Of a stretch of DNA of 8,905 bases, positions 4,594-8,905 are shown piece after piece. A program made the translations under genes and the position numbers. The stretch lies in NCBI GenBank assembly GCA_016286935.1, contig JAEEUO010000029.1, positions 1 to 8,905 on the forward strand, in the 5' to 3' direction. The notes beneath the pieces are model-generated. The model saw only the letters and a program-made list of their open reading frames with translations, ran no database searches and was not told the DNA's origin. Positions within the stretch are counted from its first letter, which is position 1. Every line of letters begins with the position of its first letter. This stretch comes from Bacillota bacterium (GTDB lineage Bacteria > Bacillota > Clostridia > Peptostreptococcales > Anaerovoracaceae).

Positions 4594-6897
4594 ATGACAA
4601 GACAGGCCGAAACACAGCTGAACGAAGTCGCCCGAAGGATCCGCGAGATGCGCGAGATCGTCGGCTACACCCCCGCGCGGATGGCGGAGCTGACCGAGCT
4701 CGACGAAGCCGTATACCGCGACTACGAGGCGGGACGGGAGGACCTTCCGTTCACGTTTCTCCACAAATGCGCCCTCGCCTTCAACATCGACATCTCCGAT
4801 CTTCTGAGCGGCGAATCCGGCGCGCGCCTGACGGGCTACACCGTCTCGCGCAAAGGCGACGGCGTCGTCACTGCGAGCGAGGAAGGCATCACGATCCGCA
4901 ACATGGCGTCCGCGTTCCGGAAGCGCCTCGCGACGCCCTACTACTGCGTCTACGACTATTCGGAGGATGCGCCCGGCGTCCTTCCGCACATGACGACGCA
5001 CGACGGCCAGGAGTTCGACCTTATCCTCGAGGGCACGCTCAAGGTCTGGATCGGCGGCCACACCGAGGTCCTCGAGGCGGGCGACAGCATCTTCTACGAC
5101 AGCTCGACGCCCCACGGCATGCTCGCGCTGTCGAAGGGCGGCTGCCGCTTCCTCGCGATGATCATGGCGGCCGACGAGAAGGAACAGCGCCCCGGCCTGA
5201 GCATGCGCCCGTCAGAAGCCGAAGCGGCCCCGGCGGCCGAAGAGCGCGCCGTCCGGACGAGCGACCTCCTGATCGGCGAATTCGTGAAGCCGGTCGAAGA
5301 CGAAGCGGGCGCCCTTCTCGACATGCGCTACGAGAACGCCGACCGCTACAACTTCGCGTTCGATACGGTCGACGCGATCGCGCGGAAATACCCCGACCGG
5401 CTCGCGATGATCCACATCGCGGACGATATGACCGAGCGGCGCTTCACGTTCGCCGAGATCCGCGAGGCGAGTTCCCGCACGGCGAACTACTTCACCTCCC
5501 TCGGCATCAAGCGCGGCGACCGCGTCATGCTCGTTCTGAAGCGCCACTACCAGTTCTGGTTCTCGATGCTCGCGCTCCACAAGATCGGCGCGATCGCGAT
5601 CCCCGCGACGAACCAACTCGTCCAGCACGACTTCGAATACCGCTTCTCCTCCGCCGGCGTCTCCGCGATCGTCTGCACCGCGGACGGCGGCGTCGCGCGC
5701 CAGGTCGAGCTCGCCGAACAGGCCCTCGGCCTCTCGCTCACGAAGGTCATCGCGAACGGCGACCGCGAAGGCTGGCGCTCCTTCGACCGCGAATACAACC
5801 TCTTCCGCTCGAGTTTCCGCCGCGCGGCCGACGCCCCCGCGGGCGACGACTGCATGGTCATGTTCTTCACCTCCGGCACGACCGGCTACCCGAAGATCGC
5901 GATGCACAGCTACAAATACGCGCTCGGCCACTTCGTGACGGCGCGCTACTGGCACCGCATGGAGCCGGAGGGCCTCCACCTCACGATCTCCGAAACGGGC
6001 TGGGGCAAGGCCCTCTGGGGCAAGCTGTACGGCCAGTGGCAGTGCGAGGGCGCCGTGTTCGTCTACGATTTCGACCGCTTCGACGCCTCGAAGATCCTGC
6101 CGATGTTCGCGAAATACGGGATCACGACGTTCTGCGCGCCGCCGACGATGTACCGGATGCTGATCAAGCAGGACATCTCGATGTACGATCTCTCCTCGAT
6201 CCGCCACGCGACGACGGCCGGCGAGGCGCTCAATCCGGAGGTGTTCGTCCGCTTCCGCCAGGCGACCGGCCTCGAGATCGCGGAGGGCTTCGGCCAGACC
6301 GAGATGACGCTCGGCATCGGCAACCTCCGCGGCGGCCGCGTCAAGCCCGGCTCGATGGGCCTTCCCGTCCCCGGCTACGGCATCGACCTCGTCGATCCGG
6401 ACGGCAACACGGTCCCCGACGGCGAGAACGGCGAGATCGTCGTCCGCACGGAGCCGTCGGAGCGGAAGCCCGGCATGTTCCTCGGCTACTACCGCGACGA
6501 GGAGAAGACGGCCGCCGCGTGGCACGACGGCCTCTACCACACCGGAGACGTCGCGTGGCGCGACGAGGACGGGTATTACTGGTACGTCGGCCGGACCGAC
6601 GACGTCATCAAATCGTCCGGCTACCGGATCGGGCCGTTCGAGATCGAAAACGTCATCATGGAGCTGCCGTACGTACTCGAATGCGGCGTCTCCGCGGCGC
6701 CCGACGAGGTCCGCGGCCAAATCGTCAAGGCGTCCGTCGTCCTCGTTCCCGGCACGGAGCCGAGCGACGAGCTCGCGAAGGCGATCCAGTCCTACGTCAA
6801 GGCCCACACCGCGCCGTACAAATACCCGCGCATCGTCGTCTTCCGCGACGAGCTGCCGAAGACGATCAGCGGCAAGATCATGCGGAACAAGCTGTGA
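4594..6897 (+). CDS. XRE-cupin-acyl-CoA synthetase (AMP-forming) fusion
   Basis: 767 residues in three parts. Residues about 8-72 form an XRE-type helix-turn-helix (VARRIREMR, then ARMAELTELDEAVYRDYEAG, then DISDLLSGE). Residues about 115-195 form a cupin with His132, His136 and Glu140 in motif 1 and PHG (173-175) in motif 2. From about 250 there is a complete adenylate-forming ligase: P-loop FFTSGTTGYPK (424-434), TAGEALN (541-547), GFGQTE (565-570), TGD (650-652), GRTDDVIKSSGYRI (666-679) and the catalytic Lys761 in ISGKIMR. SETGWGKALWGKL resembles acetyl-CoA and medium-chain acyl-CoA synthetases; substrate unknown. It would convert an acid, ATP and CoA to acyl-CoA, AMP and PPi in the cytoplasm. 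The ATG at 4594 follows AGGAGG (4583-4588) by five bases. A GTG at 4465 extends the frame but lies inside the T-box core and is rejected. The gene is monocistronic and controlled by the T-box. Whether the first two domains still bind DNA or a ligand is unknown. Confidence 0.93.
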   Translation: MTRQAETQLNEVARRIREMREIVGYTPARMAELTELDEAVYRDYEAGREDLPFTFLHKCALAFNIDISDLLSGESGARLTGYTVSRKGDGVVTASEEGITIRNMASAFRKRLATPYYCVYDYSEDAPGVLPHMTTHDGQEFDLILEGTLKVWIGGHTEVLEAGDSIFYDSSTPHGMLALSKGGCRFLAMIMAADEKEQRPGLSMRPSEAEAAPAAEERAVRTSDLLIGEFVKPVEDEAGALLDMRYENADRYNFAFDTVDAIARKYPDRLAMIHIADDMTERRFTFAEIREASSRTANYFTSLGIKRGDRVMLVLKRHYQFWFSMLALHKIGAIAIPATNQLVQHDFEYRFSSAGVSAIVCTADGGVARQVELAEQALGLSLTKVIANGDREGWRSFDREYNLFRSSFRRAADAPAGDDCMVMFFTSGTTGYPKIAMHSYKYALGHFVTARYWHRMEPEGLHLTISETGWGKALWGKLYGQWQCEGAVFVYDFDRFDASKILPMFAKYGITTFCAPPTMYRMLIKQDISMYDLSSIRHATTAGEALNPEVFVRFRQATGLEIAEGFGQTEMTLGIGNLRGGRVKPGSMGLPVPGYGIDLVDPDGNTVPDGENGEIVVRTEPSERKPGMFLGYYRDEEKTAAAWHDGLYHTGDVAWRDEDGYYWYVGRTDDVIKSSGYRIGPFEIENVIMELPYVLECGVSAAPDEVRGQIVKASVVLVPGTEPSDELAKAIQSYVKAHTAPYKYPRIVVFRDELPKTISGKIMRNKL

Positions 6898-6918
6898 CCG
6901 CCGGTCTCACTGCAAACA

Positions 6919-6960
6919 AAAGAGGCTCCCGCGCCGGGGGCCTCTTTTTCGTTCTCTTTT
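6919..6960. terminator. Bidirectional intrinsic terminator after the synthetase gene
   Basis: AAAGAGGCTCCCG (6919-6931) pairs with CGGGGGCCTCTTT (6935-6947) over 13 bp (one T-G pair) around a 3-base loop (CGC), 21 bases after the synthetase stop. The plus-strand tail runs TTCGTTCTCTTTT. On the minus strand the stem ends in TTT plus TGTTTG, so it can also stop the convergent asparaginase transcript, whose stop is at 6975. Confidence 0.9.
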
Positions 6961-6974
6961 TTGCGGAGCGGCGC

Positions 6975-7976
6975 CTACTCCTCGCCGCGGAGGCTCGTCT
7001 CCATCAGCCGCGAGACGGTCTTCGCGTCGGCGTGTTTGCTGAGGAGATAGTAGAGCTTCGCGACGGCCGCCTCGGTCGTCATGTTCTTTCCGCTGACGGC
7101 GCCGACGCGTTTCAACGCGCTCGACGTCTCGTACGCGCCGAGCTGGACGGTGCCCTGGGGGCACTGGGTGCAGACGGTCACGATCGCGCCGTTCCGCGAC
7201 GCCTTCTCGATGATCGGGAGGAGCGCCGTCGCGCTGCCGGGGATGTTCCCCGCGCCGAACGTCTCGATCACGACGCCCTTCAAGGCCTCGGTCATGATGT
7301 TCGCGAAGAGCTCGAACTGGATGCCCGGAAAGACCTTGATGACGCCGATCGGGTTCTTCTCGAGCGTCTGGAGGCGGAACGGCTCCGCCGGCGCCGGCAG
7401 AAGAAGCGCCTCGTTGTAGTCGATCGCGATCCCGACCTCCGCGAGCGGCGGACAGTTCGGGCTCTTAAAGGCGATGAAGCCGTCGGCGGAATACTTGATC
7501 GCGCGGTTGCCGCGGAGCAGTTCCTCGCCGAAGCAGATGCAGACCTCGTTCACGCGGCCGCTCCCCGCGATGAGGAGCGAGGTGATCAGGTTGTCCTTCC
7601 CGTCGCTCCGGATCTCGCAGAGCGGGATCTGGGAGCCCGTGAGGATGACCGGCTTTCCGAGGTTTTCGAACATGAACGACAGAGCCGACGCCGTGTAGGC
7701 CATCGTGTCCGTTCCGTGGAGGATGACGAAGCCGTCGTACGCGTCATAGTTCTCCGCCACGATCTCGCCGAGCCGGTTCCATTCGTCGACGGTCATGTTC
7801 GACGAGTCGAGGAGCGGATCCGTGTTCACCATCTCCCACGCGGGCATCTTCGGGTTGCGCAGCTCCGGCATCTCCGCGAGCGCGGCGCGGAACCGCCCGA
7901 GATCCGGCTTCAGTCCCTCCGCCGTCTCCGTCATCGAGATCGTGCCGCCGGTGTTGATGATCAGTACCTTTGCCAT
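6975..7976 (-). CDS. ansA: L-asparaginase, type I (cytoplasmic)
   Basis: 333 residues, the length usual for AnsA-type enzymes, with no signal peptide. The protein hydrolyses L-asparagine to aspartate and ammonia. The first active-site motif, INTGGTISM (7-15), holds the nucleophile Thr12. DSSN (57-60) is a substrate-binding loop. HGTDTMAYTASALSFM (87-102) is the second signature, with Thr89 and Asp90. The catalytic Lys is probably Lys161 in RGNRAIKYSADGF (155-167). All expected residues are intact. The GTDTMAYTAS form and lack of an export signal favour type I over the periplasmic type II. The start at 7976 lies seven bases after the stop of the upstream kinase-NUDIX gene. Its likely ribosome site, AAGGAG (7994-7989), sits inside the end of that gene with a long 12-base gap, suggesting translational coupling. 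It is the last gene of the operon. Confidence 0.94.
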   Translation of the reverse strand: MAKVLIINTGGTISMTETAEGLKPDLGRFRAALAEMPELRNPKMPAWEMVNTDPLLDSSNMTVDEWNRLGEIVAENYDAYDGFVILHGTDTMAYTASALSFMFENLGKPVILTGSQIPLCEIRSDGKDNLITSLLIAGSGRVNEVCICFGEELLRGNRAIKYSADGFIAFKSPNCPPLAEVGIAIDYNEALLLPAPAEPFRLQTLEKNPIGVIKVFPGIQFELFANIMTEALKGVVIETFGAGNIPGSATALLPIIEKASRNGAIVTVCTQCPQGTVQLGAYETSSALKRVGAVSGKNMTTEAAVAKLYYLLSKHADAKTVSRLMETSLRGEE

Positions 7977-7983
7977 AAGGGGT

Positions 7984-8905
7984 TCAGTCTCCTTCGTGTT
8001 CGTGGTTCAGAGTCGTGAGGATCCGCGACGTCAGGCCCCAGATCCCGTGGTTTTCGTATTCCCAGTAAAACGTCGTTCCGCGGCGGTGGAAATCCGGGTA
8101 GTTCGCGAGCTGTTTCGCGAGCAGAGGCGGGATCTCCTCCACCGGTACGGTCGCCAGCTCAAAGTAGCGCGGCTCGTGGTCGCGGAACCACGCGAGCGGG
8201 ATCAGGAACGTCCCGTCGACCTCGAAATCGTCGAGGCGACGTTCGTGGAGCGCGCCCTTGCGGACCTTCGCGACGACGGGGGTGATGACGCGCCCGTCCG
8301 ACATGCCGTGGGGTTTGAGCCGCCGGATGACCGTGAAGTTCCCGCGCGGGATGCCGAGTTCCTCCTCGGCCTCGCGGACCGCCGTCTCCTCCGGCTCCTC
8401 GCCCTCCTCCATCCTTCCGCCCGGGAAGCAGATCTCGTTCGGCGGGCGAACGTACGGCGAACGCACCTCGAACAGGTACGCCGGCCCGTCCTTCGTCTCG
8501 ACGATCGGGACAAGCACCGCGAATTCGTTCCGCTTCTTCCGGTTCGCGCTCGGGTACACGGTGAGCATCCGGTTCCGCGCCTCCTCGTACGAGGGCATCG
8601 CGGGGATCGCGCCGCGCCTTTCGACGCAGAGGCTCGCTGCCGCGTTCGCGAATCGCGCGAACAGAGCGGCCTTGCCGAGCGGGATCTCCTCCGGCTTCAG
8701 CCCCGACTCGAGCACGCAGTGGAGGAACATGCCCCAGAAGGAATCGCCCGCGCCGGTCGTGTCGACGGCGTCCGTCCGGAAGCCCGGCACGGTCCGGGTA
8801 CCCTCCTTCGTCGCGACGAGCGCGCCGTCCGCGCCGAGCGTGACCGCGACGACGGAAACGCCCCGGCGGACGAGTTCCGCCGCGGCCTTCGCGGGGTCCT
8901 GTTCG
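7984..8905 (-). CDS. PfkB-family sugar kinase fused to NUDIX hydrolase, N-terminus cut by window edge
   Basis: The minus-strand frame is open from the right edge (first full codon at 8904) to a stop at 7984: 306 residues visible. The first 112 or so are the C-terminal half of a ribokinase-family kinase, close to fructokinases: VVAVTLGADGAL, then DTTGAGDSFWG with the GAGD anion hole and catalytic Asp, then FANAAASLCVERRGAIPAMP. Without a stop it continues into a NUDIX domain with FPGGRMEEGE through REAEEELGI, matching Gx5Ex7REUxEExGU. NEICFPGG before the box and WGLTSRIL near the C-terminus resemble CoA/acyl-CoA pyrophosphatases (NudL/YeaB group). An in-frame ATG at 8568, with GAGGAG 12 bases upstream, could start a separate 194-residue NUDIX protein, the normal free-standing length. 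Sugar and nucleotide substrates are not identifiable. It is followed seven bases later by asparaginase. Confidence 0.87.
   Translation of the reverse strand, partial: EQDPAKAAAELVRRGVSVVAVTLGADGALVATKEGTRTVPGFRTDAVDTTGAGDSFWGMFLHCVLESGLKPEEIPLGKAALFARFANAAASLCVERRGAIPAMPSYEEARNRMLTVYPSANRKKRNEFAVLVPIVETKDGPAYLFEVRSPYVRPPNEICFPGGRMEEGEEPEETAVREAEEELGIPRGNFTVIRRLKPHGMSDGRVITPVVAKVRKGALHERRLDDFEVDGTFLIPLAWFRDHEPRYFELATVPVEEIPPLLAKQLANYPDFHRRGTTFYWEYENHGIWGLTSRILTTLNHEHEGD

Noticed and set aside
5212..6807. 531-codon minus-strand open frame inside the synthetase gene
   Set aside because: It is antisense to conserved adenylate-forming motifs, with composition dominated by Arg, Val, Ala and Asp and no domain.
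4527..8018. 1163-codon plus-strand open frame overlapping the synthetase, terminator and asparaginase
   Set aside because: It crosses a strong terminator and two real genes in the wrong frame, and its translation is low-complexity Arg/Pro-rich. It is a codon-bias shadow.

Overview
The window reads as a GC-rich chromosomal segment from a Bacillota-type (Firmicutes) bacterium, probably an anaerobe. The case rests on a complete T-box leader RNA, Shine-Dalgarno sites with good spacing before most genes, tight U-tailed intrinsic terminators at both convergent gene ends, and TTGACA/TATAAT-like promoters. I see no insertion sequence, phage gene, tRNA, rRNA or CRISPR array. The genus cannot be named from the sequence alone.

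Layout, left to right. (1) A vitamin B6 pair at 1-1705: a MocR-type regulator (GntR winged helix plus aminotransferase-like domain, cut by the left window edge) is divergent from a pyridoxal/pyridoxamine kinase. The 128-bp intergene holds two sets of direct repeats that suit a MocR operator. (2) A terminator at 1780-1820 serves both the kinase and the convergent operon. (3) A two-gene minus-strand operon at 4075-1841 encodes a membrane-anchored PI-PLC X-domain protein and a membrane-anchored endonuclease/exonuclease/phosphatase (EEP) fold protein. Both are predicted phosphodiesterase or phosphatase enzymes facing outside, and they share one clear promoter at 4106-4134. (4) Divergent from that operon, a strong extended -10 promoter (4208-4236) drives a full T-box riboswitch (about 4243-4528) and then a 767-aa fusion protein: XRE helix-turn-helix, cupin, and AMP-forming acyl-CoA synthetase (4594-6897), closed by a bidirectional terminator. 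(5) A second minus-strand operon runs in from the right edge: a sugar kinase (PfkB family) fused in frame to a NUDIX hydrolase, then a type I L-asparaginase.

The most unusual unit is the T-box transcript. T-boxes normally control aminoacyl-tRNA synthetases, amino-acid biosynthesis or amino-acid uptake. Here one controls an acid-activating enzyme that also carries its own DNA-binding and ligand-sensing-type domains. Stem I geometry favours an isoleucine specifier (ATC), with leucine (CTC) the alternative. The T-box UGGU pairs with a tRNA whose discriminator base is A, which fits both. One inferred explanation is that the enzyme activates a short or branched acid (propionate, 2-methylbutyrate or isovalerate) whose CoA ester is carboxylated to the 2-oxo acid precursor of a branched-chain amino acid, so uncharged tRNA would signal the need for it. 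The in-frame PfkB-NUDIX fusion and the paired surface phosphodiesterases are the other points worth following.
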